Assembly: GCA_016865505.2 (NCBI GenBank)
Contig: AP025252.1
Coordinates: 3,472,001-3,536,000 of the forward strand
Direction: 5' to 3'
Source: Bryobacterales bacterium F-183
Lineage (GTDB): Bacteria; Acidobacteriota; Terriglobia; Bryobacterales; Bryobacteraceae
Length of the DNA stretch: 64,000 bases
Part shown: positions 42,901 through 51,295 of the stretch, one piece after another
Numbering within the stretch: position 1 is the first letter of the stretch
Layout of the letters: the number at the start of each line of letters is the position of its first letter
The notes under the pieces: model-generated
The model's database searches: none
Told to the model about the DNA's origin: nothing
The model's input: only the letters and a program-made list of their open reading frames with translations
Made by a program: the position numbers and the translations under genes

Positions 42901-43322
42901 ACCGGTCGCAGATCCTGAATACGCGCATCGTGCCGGTGCAACCGGGTATCTTGACGCCGGATTCCTGGGTGTACGGCTACGGGGCACTGTGGAATGAGAG
43001 CGGCGCCGAAATCACCAAGGCTACGCCAGCGCGCAAGGGTACCGTGGTGACGTTCTTTGTGACGGGCGCCGGGCTGTTGCAAGCCCCGAAGCAGGATGGC
43101 TGGTTAAATGCGCCTCCCTATGTGGAGCCGCTGGCGGGCGTCGGGGTGGAGATCGACGGGCAGCCCACTGAGGTGGTTCGCGTGGAAGACGCTCCGGGGC
43201 AAGTGGCGGGGTTGGTTCAAGTTCGTGCGCGTATCCCGGCCACTGTCGCGAGCGGCGAGGTGTCGCTGGCGGTACGCGTGGGCGACGTACTGAGTTCGCC
43301 CGTCAAGCTCAACGTGGAATAG
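39948..43322 (+). CDS. SBBP-repeat protein with Solibacter-type C-terminal domain
   Basis: This 1124-residue protein begins with a hydrophobic leader after GTG. It has an N-terminal beta-domain (about 25-220), about seven SBBP beta-propeller repeats (roughly 220-680) recognisable by YSTFLGGSALD, YSTYIGGTGADEG, YSTFFGGSRQDD and WATYLGGSSSDR, and an Ig-like region. An IPT/TIG-like domain near 795-880 (ITGVFPSWIAPGAPDTEVEI) and a TIGR03437-type domain (from LVINGRGLGPGELTKPDLS to the end) complete it. It probably lies at the cell surface. It starts 14 bases after the receptor gene; its stop overlaps rluA by 14 bases. Confidence 0.82.
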   Translation: MSVICRVAVAFPGFLLAAMAASLNPVWIEPVSSPGSLQGVEWVARSGKWQSALDGTRFRFASETEQVAVRFAGARALRAAEPEGLLPGTSSYFTGADPSQWRTKVPHYARLRYRDVYPGIDVVYYASSNGQLEYDFEVSPTADPSRIRLEFDGVARVTANATGDLVLTTTSGQTLTHRRPVVFEESRVGVRRALAASYRVDRGAVTFAVAARRDPGSRLIIDPVVEYSTFLGGSALDSARAIACEATEFCYLAGEGRSLTGLVGALQSSGSGGQEVIVIKINHQTNAVVYYAVIGGDLDDVANAIRVDSTGAAYVAGTTKSQNFPTRNAAQPASGGSLLNDAFVLKLEPAGNALVYSTYIGGTGADEGRALAVDRSGAAYVVGSTGSRDNFPVTPGVFQTSFRGTILQQSTTGFVVKVNRTGSQFAYSTFFGGSRQDDVRAVAVDDAGNAILAGTTTSLDFPMRNPTFGLLASAISGFVAKLNAEGTQPLFSTYFGGPANNSIDALAMNAAGDLFVGGWTNAAGFPVKNAAQPDYAGGTNDGFVAKFSAGAYELAWATYLGGSSSDRVAALALHGDGSVTAVGQTGSRNFPQYNSPFFPSPKTDAFATRIASAGNRFVSSVLIGGAEDEAASGAAVDAGDAVLVTGATASRDFPLRGAGQGAAFGGGTADMFLLRLTADQVNTSLTPNPLSASASSVSFVATTGDVKPPPPASIQITAASGGNVGFTVEWSLSGSNGGNWLSAGPSRAETPATLNVFANPASMPPGTYNGTVRLIPVAGGDTTSINVTFQVLNPRAVITGVFPSWIAPGAPDTEVEIQGRGFAQGATIRMTSEDANGAQVLTPLRITGNSMVFSAAKAFLFRDTSFELRVLNPEAESSNAISLMVGGVSNIVAPTSIVSAANGIATGIAPGQMLVINGRGLGPGELTKPDLSSGVVPNRLAGVRVLFNGIAAPLLFVWDRQICVMAPFALAGYPSADIVVESQNNRSQILNTRIVPVQPGILTPDSWVYGYGALWNESGAEITKATPARKGTVVTFFVTGAGLLQAPKQDGWLNAPPYVEPLAGVGVEIDGQPTEVVRVEDAPGQVAGLVQVRARIPATVASGEVSLAVRVGDVLSSPVKLNVE

Positions 43323-44061
43323 AGTCCCAGAACGCAGCCATGTCGGCGGCTTCGGGTGCGGTGAACGTCAGGTCCTCGCCCGTCTCCAGATGAAAGATCA
43401 ATTCAACGGCGTGTAGCGCCTGCCTTTGCATCGGCAGGCGTTGCGCCATCGCGTCGGTCCAGCCAGTGGCGATGAACTCGATGTACAGATTCTCGTCTGG
43501 ACCATACACCTTGTCGCCCGCCACAGCACATCCAAGCCAGGCGGCGTGCACGCGGATCTGATGCAGCCTGCCGGTGTGCGGACGTACTTCGGCGAGTGTG
43601 TACTGGCCTCGCCAGCCGATAGGCTTGAACTCCGTCTGCGCAGGTGCACCGTCTGTGGTGTTGACCCACTGCTTGGTCCAGACCTTGGTGTCACGGGTGT
43701 CGCGCCCGATGGGCTGATCGACGGTGATTGGATCCTGCAGGGTGCCGTCGAGGATCGCAAGATAGCGCTTGCGTACGTTGCGCAGTTGGATCGCCTTTTG
43801 TAGCTTGGAGCCCCATTCCGCTTGCTTTGCAAGCACAACCACTCCGCTGGTTTCCCGATCGAGGCGTGAGGGCATGTGCAGACGCTCGACGCCAAGGTAC
43901 TCACGGCAGGCGCCGATCAGGCTCGACCAAGGGCCGTGCTTCGACGGGTGGCATACGACGAGGCCCGGCTTGTTGACCACAAGGAAGCGGTCGTCATTTT
44001 GGACGATCCAGGATTCGAGTTCTTCCGGCGCGATTTGCCAGCCCCAATCGGTGGCGGGCAT
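43309..44061 (-). CDS. RluA-family pseudouridine synthase
   Basis: This 250-residue enzyme isomerises uridine to pseudouridine in rRNA or tRNA. The catalytic Asp lies in the RluA motif SRLDRETSGVVV (about residues 65-76), followed by KRYLAILDG and RPHTGRLHQIRVHAAWLG. There is no S4 domain, so it is the short type; the exact target cannot be told. It is the last gene of the minus-strand ftsK-ubiX-pheA-rluA run, five bases after pheA. Confidence 0.92.
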   Translation of the reverse strand: MPATDWGWQIAPEELESWIVQNDDRFLVVNKPGLVVCHPSKHGPWSSLIGACREYLGVERLHMPSRLDRETSGVVVLAKQAEWGSKLQKAIQLRNVRKRYLAILDGTLQDPITVDQPIGRDTRDTKVWTKQWVNTTDGAPAQTEFKPIGWRGQYTLAEVRPHTGRLHQIRVHAAWLGCAVAGDKVYGPDENLYIEFIATGWTDAMAQRLPMQRQALHAVELIFHLETGEDLTFTAPEAADMAAFWDSIPR

Positions 44062-44066
44062 CGTGG

Positions 44067-44924
44067 CTAGAAGCCTTTGGGATAGCAGCCGAGGATGCGG
44101 ATCATGTCCGCAAGCTCGGTGAGGTGGCCCAGTGCGTTCTGTACGCGCTCTTCTTCGACGTGGGCGTGCAGGTCGAGGTAAAACAGGTATTCCCAGGGCT
44201 TGCCGCGATGCGGGCGCGATTCGATCTTCGCGAGGCTGATGTCACGCAGGGCGAATACGGCAAGGCTGCGGAAGAGCGAACCGGGGCTATTGCGCGTGGT
44301 GAAGACGATCGACGTTTTCCAATCCTTGCCGTCGTCAGCGAAGCGGCGCTTGGGCACTTGGGGGCGCAGCAGGAAGAAGCGGGTGAAGTTCTGATGGTCG
44401 TCCTCAATGCCTTTCTTGAGGATGCGCCCGCCGTAGATCTCGGCAGCCAGGGACGACGCGATGGCGGCAGCGTCGGGCAGCTTGTTTTCGAGCACCATCT
44501 TTACGCTGCCGGCGGTGTCGTAGTACGTGGTGCGGGAGACTTGCGGATTATTGCGGAAGAAGTCCAGACACTGATTCAGCGCGACGGGATGCGAGTAGAC
44601 GGTCTTGATCTTCGAAAAAGGTACGCCAGGGCATGCGATGAGGTTGTGTACGATGCGTACGCTGGTTTCCGCCTCAATCTGCATGTTGAAGTTGAGGATG
44701 TGGTCGTAGTTTTCGTGTACGGAACCGTGCAGGGTGTTCTCAAACGGAATCACCGCGCAGGTGACGTCGCCCTTCTGTAAGGCGCGAAAAGCTTCTTCAA
44801 AGCGCTCGTACGGGGCGAGTTCGGCATCCGGACCGAGCAGGTTCAGGATCGCCTGTTGGCTGAATGCGCCGCGCTCGCCTTGAAATGCAGCACGCTCTTT
44901 TTTCTTCTTTTTCGTTTTGGTCAA
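44067..44924 (-). CDS. pheA: Prephenate dehydratase
   Basis: This 285-residue enzyme converts prephenate to phenylpyruvate in phenylalanine synthesis. The N-terminal PDT domain shows FQGERGAFSQQAI, VIPFENTLHGSVHENYD and SHPVALNQC, with TRFFLLRP at its end. The C-terminal ACT domain carries the ESRPHRG regulatory motif for phenylalanine feedback. I chose the TTG at 44924 because GGAGG lies nine bases before it and its TTGA overlaps the ubiX stop; an ATG at 44945 would add seven residues. The N-terminus holds a run of five lysines encoded by an A-rich tract. Confidence 0.92.
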   Translation of the reverse strand: MTKTKKKKKERAAFQGERGAFSQQAILNLLGPDAELAPYERFEEAFRALQKGDVTCAVIPFENTLHGSVHENYDHILNFNMQIEAETSVRIVHNLIACPGVPFSKIKTVYSHPVALNQCLDFFRNNPQVSRTTYYDTAGSVKMVLENKLPDAAAIASSLAAEIYGGRILKKGIEDDHQNFTRFFLLRPQVPKRRFADDGKDWKTSIVFTTRNSPGSLFRSLAVFALRDISLAKIESRPHRGKPWEYLFYLDLHAHVEEERVQNALGHLTELADMIRILGCYPKGF

Positions 44925-45499
44925 GAACTCTTGCCTCCGTCCCACCGCTTTACGCCATCGCCGTGCAGTCCGATCAGGTCGAGGACGCGATCTACGCTGT
45001 GGTCTACGAGGTCTAACACGGTCTGCGGGTTGTTGTAAAAGCCCGGGACAGGCGGCGCGACGATTGCTCCCATTTCCGCGAGCGATGCCATGGTGCGCAG
45101 ATGTCCGAGATGGAACGGCGATTCGCGAACCATCAGCACCAGCTTACGGCGTTCTTTGAGCATCACGTCAGCGGCGCGCACGATTAGGTTGGACGTAATG
45201 CCATGCGCGATGGCCGACATGGTGTGGATCGAGCAGGGGGCGATCACCATGGCCGACGTCTGGTACGAGCCGGAGGCGATGGTACTGCCGATGTCCTCAA
45301 ACGGGTGTGTCTGATGGGCTAGCGCCTTGAAGTCCGCGGCGAGCTTTCCCATTTCGAGGTGTGCGGTGCGTTCGCCGGAACGCGACAGGATCAGGTGGGT
45401 TTCCACTTCCGGATGTTCGCCGCGCAGCTTTTCGAGCAGCCTCCAGCCGTAAATCGAACCGCTTGCTCCGCTGATCCCAACAATGACTCTTTGCTTCAT
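44921..45499 (-). CDS. ubiX: Flavin prenyltransferase
   Basis: This 192-residue protein makes prenylated FMN, the cofactor of UbiD-type decarboxylases. The signature VGISGASGSIYG at the N-terminus, PCSIHTMSAIAHG in the middle and LVLMVRESPFHLGHL are all present, and the length is normal. No ubiD gene lies in this window, so the decarboxylase it serves must be elsewhere. It lies 17 bases after ftsK and overlaps pheA by four bases. Confidence 0.94.
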   Translation of the reverse strand: MKQRVIVGISGASGSIYGWRLLEKLRGEHPEVETHLILSRSGERTAHLEMGKLAADFKALAHQTHPFEDIGSTIASGSYQTSAMVIAPCSIHTMSAIAHGITSNLIVRAADVMLKERRKLVLMVRESPFHLGHLRTMASLAEMGAIVAPPVPGFYNNPQTVLDLVDHSVDRVLDLIGLHGDGVKRWDGGKSS

Positions 45500-45516
45500 C
45501 TGTACTGATAGATGCT

Positions 45517-47997
45517 CTAGCGGAACTGGCTGTCTATTTCATGTAGCCAATCCGGCTTCTTCAGTACTTCGCGGGGGCGGGAACCATCCGGCGGACCGAT
45601 GATGCCGTCCTTCTGCATGAAGTCCAGGATACGGGCGGCGCGGCCATAGCCAAGGCGCAGGCGGCGCTGCAGGATGGATGTGGACGCCTTGCCCATCTCA
45701 CAAACAACGCGTACCGCATCCTGGTAGGCCGGATCTTCTACGCCGTTGTCGCCGTCTTCGCCATCAATATCGGTAGAGCCGTCTTCAGAAGGCGGCGCCA
45801 TGAGGTAGCTCTTGTCGTACTCGGGCTCGGCCTGCTGCTTCCAGTACTCAACGACGGTGTTGGTTTCGGCTTCGGATACATACGCGCCGTGGACGCGTAC
45901 CAGACGCGAGGTGCCGGGGGCGAGGTACAGCATGTCGCCTTTGCCGAGCAGGTGTTCTGCGCCCATGACGTCGAGCACGGTGCGGGAGTCTACGCGGGTG
46001 GCGACGCGGAAGCTGATGCGCGACGGGAAGTTGGCTTTGATCAGGCCGGTGATGACGTCCACCGACGGACGCTGCGTGGCGAGCACCAGGTGCATACCGA
46101 CGGCGCGGGCCATCTGTGCCAAGCGCGTGACGGACTCTTCCACACCCTGACGCTCAATCATCATGAGGTCAGCCAACTCGTCGATGATGATGAGGATGTA
46201 CGGCAGCGGCTTCAGCTCTTCTGTACTCTTGCCGTTTGCGCCCGCTTCTTCTTCCTCAAACAGGCTACGCGGCTGGTTCATCAGAGCGCGCATCTTTTTG
46301 TTGAACTGATCGATATTGCGGACGCCGTGCGAGGCCAGCAGCTTCAGGCGGCTTTCCATCTCAAGTACGGCATTGCGCAGCGCGTTGGTGGCTTTCTTAG
46401 CGTCCGTGATGACCGGCGTCAGCAAATGCGGGATGCCTTCGTAGAGGCCGAGTTCCAGGCGCTTGGGGTCCACCATTATCATGCGGACATCGTCGGGCGT
46501 GGCTTTATAGAGCACCGACATGATGAACGCATTGAGCATCACCGATTTGCCCGAGCCAGTGGAACCTGCGATGAGCAGGTGCGGCATGGTTTCCATCGGG
46601 GCGGTCTTGATACGGCCGTTGATGTCCTTACCCAAGGCGATGGTCATCTTGGACGGCGCACCCTGGAATTCCGGCGATTCCAGGATCTCGCGCAGGCTGA
46701 TGACTTCGCGGCGCGAGTTGGGGACTTCGATACCGACGGTTGGCTTGCCCGGGATACGTTCGATGAGCAGCGATTCGGCTTGCAGGCCGAGGCAGAGATC
46801 GTCGCGCAGGCCGGTGATGCGGCTGTACTTGACGCCGGCTTCAGGCTTGAACTCGAAGGTGGTTACGACCGGGCCGGGGTTGATCTGTACGACATTGCCG
46901 CGTACGTTGAACTCTTCGAACTTGGCCTTGATGCGGCTGGCGACGTCGTGCAGTTCTTCTTTGTCGAACCCGGCGCTGGCTTCGGCCTCCGTCAGGAGGT
47001 TGGTGGGAGGCAGGGTGAAGTACTTGCGGTGCGGGCGCGCGTTGGGACGGATGGCCGTCTCTGTCGGCGGCGGCGCGTGTACTTCGGCGGGCTCTTCCTG
47101 CTCGTCCACTTCGAGCATGTGGATCGGGATGTCGTCGAAGTCGTCGGATGCTGCACTATGCTGTTGGGGTTCCACCGTGCGCAGGGGGCCGAGCGGCACG
47201 ATTGGCGGCATGTCGTCGATGTCGAACGGCGGGAGGTCGTCGTCGAACTGTTCCTGGGACGCGGACGATGTGGTTGTGGGTACGAAGGGCTCTGCGGGTA
47301 GCGGAGCGGCGGTCGCGCGTCGAGCGGCGCGGGCGGCCTGCTGTTCGGCACGCTGTTCCGCCTTGCGCTCTGCGGCGCGCTCTTTGGCCTTCTTGGCGGA
47401 CGCGGCACGCCAGGCGCGGAAGCGGGCGACCATGCCGGACACCCAAGCTGCGGGCACTTCCCAAAGGTCGCGCAGAACGTCGATGGTGAAGCTGGAGATC
47501 AGGTAAAGCGAAAGCAGTCCAGTGACAAGGACGATCAACACCGCGCCGGCGTCGTTGACGCGAGCGACAATCGTGTCCGCGAGCAGCATGCCGGCCAGAC
47601 CGCTGGCGGGAAGTACATGACCAATGGGGCGCCAGGATGGAATGAGGCCAAAGGCCGCGGAAACGGAAGCGGTGAGCAAGGTCCAACCGGCGATTTTGGC
47701 CCAAGGCGCTCCCATGTCGGCGGAGCGAATGCGCTTCCAGCCGATCAAGAGGATCAGAACTGGAATCAGATAGGCGGCAAAGCCAAAACTCTGCAGCAGG
47801 AAGTCAGAAAGATTGGCGCCCCAAGGTCCACCAAGGTTGGACGGGCGCGCATCGAGCGGACCTGCGGAATTCCAAGAATTATCAAGGGGATAATAGGAAA
47901 CCAACGAAAGGGAAAGCCACAAGCCTGCGGCCAGACACACAACGGCGCTGGCTTCTTGAAGCCTTTTGTTTTGTGAATTTGTTCGAATACTACCCAT
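45517..47997 (-). CDS. ftsK: DNA translocase FtsK/SpoIIIE
   Basis: This 826-residue protein moves chromosome DNA through the closing septum. It has membrane segments in the first 180 residues, a charged, alanine-rich linker (about 195-330), the RecA-like motor with Walker A GSTGSGKS at 478-485 and a Walker B region ILIIIDELADLMM, and a C-terminal winged-helix gamma domain (about 750-815: STSILQRRLRLGYGRAARILDFM). It should be orientation-guided by KOPS-like sequences. The start MGSIRTNSQNKRLQE is chosen because the longer frame adds no domain. It diverges from the Rsm22-like gene across about 80 bases and heads the minus-strand run. Confidence 0.95.
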   Translation of the reverse strand: MGSIRTNSQNKRLQEASAVVCLAAGLWLSLSLVSYYPLDNSWNSAGPLDARPSNLGGPWGANLSDFLLQSFGFAAYLIPVLILLIGWKRIRSADMGAPWAKIAGWTLLTASVSAAFGLIPSWRPIGHVLPASGLAGMLLADTIVARVNDAGAVLIVLVTGLLSLYLISSFTIDVLRDLWEVPAAWVSGMVARFRAWRAASAKKAKERAAERKAEQRAEQQAARAARRATAAPLPAEPFVPTTTSSASQEQFDDDLPPFDIDDMPPIVPLGPLRTVEPQQHSAASDDFDDIPIHMLEVDEQEEPAEVHAPPPTETAIRPNARPHRKYFTLPPTNLLTEAEASAGFDKEELHDVASRIKAKFEEFNVRGNVVQINPGPVVTTFEFKPEAGVKYSRITGLRDDLCLGLQAESLLIERIPGKPTVGIEVPNSRREVISLREILESPEFQGAPSKMTIALGKDINGRIKTAPMETMPHLLIAGSTGSGKSVMLNAFIMSVLYKATPDDVRMIMVDPKRLELGLYEGIPHLLTPVITDAKKATNALRNAVLEMESRLKLLASHGVRNIDQFNKKMRALMNQPRSLFEEEEAGANGKSTEELKPLPYILIIIDELADLMMIERQGVEESVTRLAQMARAVGMHLVLATQRPSVDVITGLIKANFPSRISFRVATRVDSRTVLDVMGAEHLLGKGDMLYLAPGTSRLVRVHGAYVSEAETNTVVEYWKQQAEPEYDKSYLMAPPSEDGSTDIDGEDGDNGVEDPAYQDAVRVVCEMGKASTSILQRRLRLGYGRAARILDFMQKDGIIGPPDGSRPREVLKKPDWLHEIDSQFR

Positions 47998-48079
47998 CTT
48001 CGCCAAAGCCGGTGACGAAGAATTGCCGAAAGCCTCCCCTATGGTACTGCAAGATGCCCGGCCATTGCTAAAGTAAAAC

Positions 48080-48997
48080 GTGCAGTTACCTCCAGAGTTA
48101 CGGTCGCGGATCGCGGATGCCTGCGACCAGGTTGCGCGGCGCGATTTGGCGTCGGCGGCCAAGGGGTTGAGCGACGCGTACCGCGATCGAGAACGGCCGT
48201 CACAGCGCCGTCTCACCAAGGTCGATACGCTGGCCTACGCGGCTACCCGAATGCCCGCGACGTACGCTGTGTTGCGACGGGTGTTTTCTGAGATTGCTGG
48301 TCCTGTAGCTTCGTTGTTTGACATCGGAGCGGGCACAGGGGCAGGCGCGTGGGCGATTCGCGAAAGCTTGGGTACGGACGTGCGCATCACCTGCGAGGAA
48401 CGGGATCCGGCGATGCTCGAGCTTGGCCGTACGTTGACGCCGTTTGCGCAGTGGACCTCTGAAGCCGTTCAAGAAGCCGATGTCGTGGTGCTTTCCTACG
48501 TTTTAGGCGAGTTGACGTCGGCGGCGGATGTTGCGGCGTTGGTGGGTCGAGCCTGGCAGTCTGCTCGACGCTATCTGGTGGTGGTGGAACCTGGTACGCC
48601 GCGCGGCTTTGCCCGCATCGCTGCGCTACGAGGACATGAGGGCACGATTGTTGCGCCATGTCCTCACAAGCTGGCCTGTCCGATGGAGGCTGCCAAGGAT
48701 TGGTGCCACTTTGCCGCGCGCGTCGAACGTACGGCTTTGCACCGGCAGTTGAAGGGCGGGGAACTGTCGCATGAGGACGAGAAGTTTTCCTACCTGATCC
48801 TGGCGCGCGGTGAGGCTGAGGCTGCACGATCGCCCAGGATCGTCCGGCATCCGCAGATCGAGGCGGGACATATTCAACTGCAGCTTTGCCAGCCGGACGG
48901 GAGACTCGCGACGTATGACGCGCGGAAACGCTCGAATCCTGTTGCGTTCAAGCAGGCGCGCAAAGCAGAATGGGGCGATACCTATGAGACGCCGTGA
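48080..48997 (+). CDS. Rsm22-family small-ribosomal-subunit methyltransferase-like protein
   Basis: This 305-residue protein resembles the mitochondrial Rsm22 family. A Rossmann SAM-binding core (about 70-180) shows LFDIGAGTGAGAWAI and VVLSYVLGEL. Downstream lie the cysteine-rich elements CPHKLACPM and WCHF, followed by RTALHRQLKGGELSHEDEKFSYL, which match the cysteine cluster of Rsm22 proteins. A 4Fe-4S cluster at these cysteines is known in Rsm22 relatives and inferred here. Translation begins with GTG. The amidase gene starts inside its last codons. Confidence 0.85.
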   Translation: MQLPPELRSRIADACDQVARRDLASAAKGLSDAYRDRERPSQRRLTKVDTLAYAATRMPATYAVLRRVFSEIAGPVASLFDIGAGTGAGAWAIRESLGTDVRITCEERDPAMLELGRTLTPFAQWTSEAVQEADVVVLSYVLGELTSAADVAALVGRAWQSARRYLVVVEPGTPRGFARIAALRGHEGTIVAPCPHKLACPMEAAKDWCHFAARVERTALHRQLKGGELSHEDEKFSYLILARGEAEAARSPRIVRHPQIEAGHIQLQLCQPDGRLATYDARKRSNPVAFKQARKAEWGDTYETP

Positions 48998-50492
48998 ACT
49001 GTTGTCTGCCGCGGGAGCGATATTGGCCAGCTGTTCCGGGCCGGACGGGCAGCAGTCGCGCCTGCCGGATGTCGAAGAGGCGACCATCGCCGATTTGTCC
49101 AAAAATACGGCCCGGGCCAACGGCGCGGCGTATCTCGCGCGGTACTCTGCCGTCGACAAGAATCGCGTCAATTCCATCATTGAGATCAATCCGGATTGGG
49201 AACGGATCGCGAATCAGTTGGATTCTTCGAGCGGGAAGAAGGGTCCGCTGCACGGCATCCCAATTCTGCTGAAGGACAACATCGACACCGCGGACGCCAT
49301 GCGTACCACGGCCGGTTCGCTGGCTCTGGTGGATGCGCCGAAGCCGAAAGCCGACGCGGCGATCGTGGCCCGGTTGCGAGAGGCCGGTGCGCTGATTTTA
49401 GGTAAGACGAACCTGAGCGAGTGGGCGAACATCCGGTCTAACCGGTCGACCAGTGGATGGAGTGCGCGGGGCGGGCAGACTCGCAATCCGTACGCACTTG
49501 ATCGCTCTACGTCGGGGTCGTCTTCAGGATCTGGCGCCGCTGCGGCTGCTTCCTTGTGTGCTGTGGCGATTGGTACCGAGACCGATGGGTCGATCGTGTC
49601 GCCCTCGTCGTTATGCGGACTGGTGGGCATCAAGCCGACTGTGGGACTGTTGAGCGGCCAGGGAATTATCCCCATTTCGCATACGCAGGACACGGCGGGT
49701 CCCATGGCGCGTACGGTTCGCGATGCGGCGCTGGTGCTTGGCGCGATGGCCGGCAAGGATTACTCCAGCGCCTTCCAAGTGGAAGCGCTGCGGGGTGCGC
49801 GCATCGGCGTCTGCCGGCAGATGTTTTTGCGGAATCCGATGGTGACGTCGCTTGCGGAAGCGGCGATCGACGTTCTGCGTAAGGCTGGCGCTGAAGTGAT
49901 CGACCCCGTCGAGATTGCGACCTTGGAGCGCATTGATCGCGCTGAGTTTCAGGTTCTGATGTACGAGCTGAAGGCAGACATGGGCGCGTACCTGGAATCG
50001 CGCGGCGGGCCGATGCGCAGCCTTGCGGACCTGATCCGCTTCAACGAACAGAATGCCCGTCGCGAGATGCCGTACTTCGGGCAGGAGACCTTTCTACGCG
50101 CCCAGGAGAAGGGCGACCTGAACTCCACCGAGTACAAAGAGGCGCTGGCTGCCTGCCGCCGTCTGAGCCGTGACGAAGGGATTGATGCGGTGATGAATCA
50201 GCATCAGCTGGATGCGTTGTTTGCTCCGACCGACAGCCCGGCATTTCCCATCGATTGGCTCAATGGGGATCACTTCACCGGCGGCTCATCGACCTTGGCA
50301 GCCGTGGCCGGCTATCCGCACATCACGGTGCCGGGAGGCCTCGTACATGGGCTTCCGGTGGGCGTGTCCTTCATGGGTCGTGCGAACTCTGAGGAGCGGC
50401 TCATCGGACTGGCGTACGCCTACGAGCAGCGGACCAAGCATCGCCGCAAGCCGCGCTATCTTTCCACGGTGGAGTTCCAGCAGGGACAATAA
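48984..50492 (+). CDS. Amidase-signature family hydrolase
   Basis: This 502-residue enzyme has the amidase signature core: Lys97 in LLKDNID, a glycine/serine loop STSGSSSGSGAA (about 175-186) with the cis-serine, and the nucleophile Ser203 in TETDGSIVSP. It acts on a C-N amide bond; the substrate is unknown. The N-terminus MRRRELLSAAGAILASCSG looks like an export leader with a lipobox-like ASC, so it may be a lipoprotein. The ATG at 48984 overlaps the preceding gene by 14 bases. The longer open frame lacks the leader. Confidence 0.9.
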   Translation: MRRRELLSAAGAILASCSGPDGQQSRLPDVEEATIADLSKNTARANGAAYLARYSAVDKNRVNSIIEINPDWERIANQLDSSSGKKGPLHGIPILLKDNIDTADAMRTTAGSLALVDAPKPKADAAIVARLREAGALILGKTNLSEWANIRSNRSTSGWSARGGQTRNPYALDRSTSGSSSGSGAAAAASLCAVAIGTETDGSIVSPSSLCGLVGIKPTVGLLSGQGIIPISHTQDTAGPMARTVRDAALVLGAMAGKDYSSAFQVEALRGARIGVCRQMFLRNPMVTSLAEAAIDVLRKAGAEVIDPVEIATLERIDRAEFQVLMYELKADMGAYLESRGGPMRSLADLIRFNEQNARREMPYFGQETFLRAQEKGDLNSTEYKEALAACRRLSRDEGIDAVMNQHQLDALFAPTDSPAFPIDWLNGDHFTGGSSTLAAVAGYPHITVPGGLVHGLPVGVSFMGRANSEERLIGLAYAYEQRTKHRRKPRYLSTVEFQQGQ

Positions 50493-50500
50493 AGGTATCG

Positions 50501-51295
50501 ATGATTGGAATCTTGCTGAGCGTCACCCTGCTTGCGCCGGTGGCTGCTGACTTCCGCTTCGCCATCGTTGGAGACAACACCGGTCGCGCCAAGCCAGGAG
50601 TGTACGAAAAGGTCTGGAAGCAGGTGGATGCGTATAAGCCCGCGTTCACGGTAGCCATTGGCGATGTCATCGAAGGCAAGAACGACGCGACGTTGGACGC
50701 CGAGTGGGCCGCGATGAAGCCCGTGTTTGCGGGTCTGGGCAAGTATCCCCGGCTGTTTGTGGCTGGCAATCACGATATTTGGTCCAAGGCATCGCGCGCT
50801 GCGTTTGAGAAGTTCACCGGGCGTCCGGCGTGGTTCTCGTTCGACTATGAGAACGTCCACATCACGGTGCTCGACAATAGCGAGACGGAATCGCTGAGCG
50901 ATGCGCAGTTGCTGTTTCTCGAAAAAGATCTGGCGGCGAATCAGAACAAGGATCTGCGCTTTGTCTTCTTTCACAAGCCGTTTTGGCTGATCCCGCTGAA
51001 GCTGCAGAACCTGAGCGCGCCGTTCCATCAAATGATGAAGAAGTACAAGGTGCATTCGGTGTTCAGCGGCCACGTGCACCAAACGCATCGCATCGTGCGG
51101 GACGGCATTGTGTACTGGTGCGTGCCGAGTTCCGGCGGCGACTTGCGCGGTAACGACGCGTTTGAGACCGGCTGGTTTTACGGCTACGTCACCGCCGAGG
51201 TGAAGGGCAAAACGCCAAGTTTCCGCATCCACCGGCTGGACCTTGGGACATCCATCCCGGCGGAGGCTTGGGGCGAGAACGGCCCCGTCAAATGA
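50501..51295 (+). CDS. Calcineurin-like metallophosphoesterase, secreted
   Basis: This 264-residue protein has a hydrophobic leader (MIGILLSVTLLAPVAA) and the metallophosphoesterase metal motifs in order: FRFAIVGDNTG, AIGDVIEG, LFVAGNHDIW and FSGHVHQTHR. These bind two metals and hydrolyse phosphate esters. The exact substrate is unknown. It is eight bases after the amidase and overlaps the next methyltransferase by four bases. Confidence 0.9.
   Translation: MIGILLSVTLLAPVAADFRFAIVGDNTGRAKPGVYEKVWKQVDAYKPAFTVAIGDVIEGKNDATLDAEWAAMKPVFAGLGKYPRLFVAGNHDIWSKASRAAFEKFTGRPAWFSFDYENVHITVLDNSETESLSDAQLLFLEKDLAANQNKDLRFVFFHKPFWLIPLKLQNLSAPFHQMMKKYKVHSVFSGHVHQTHRIVRDGIVYWCVPSSGGDLRGNDAFETGWFYGYVTAEVKGKTPSFRIHRLDLGTSIPAEAWGENGPVK

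Noticed and set aside
45889-47301. Long open frame antisense to ftsK (470 residues)
   Set aside because: It lies wholly inside ftsK, has no recognisable domain and a composition typical of an antisense shadow.
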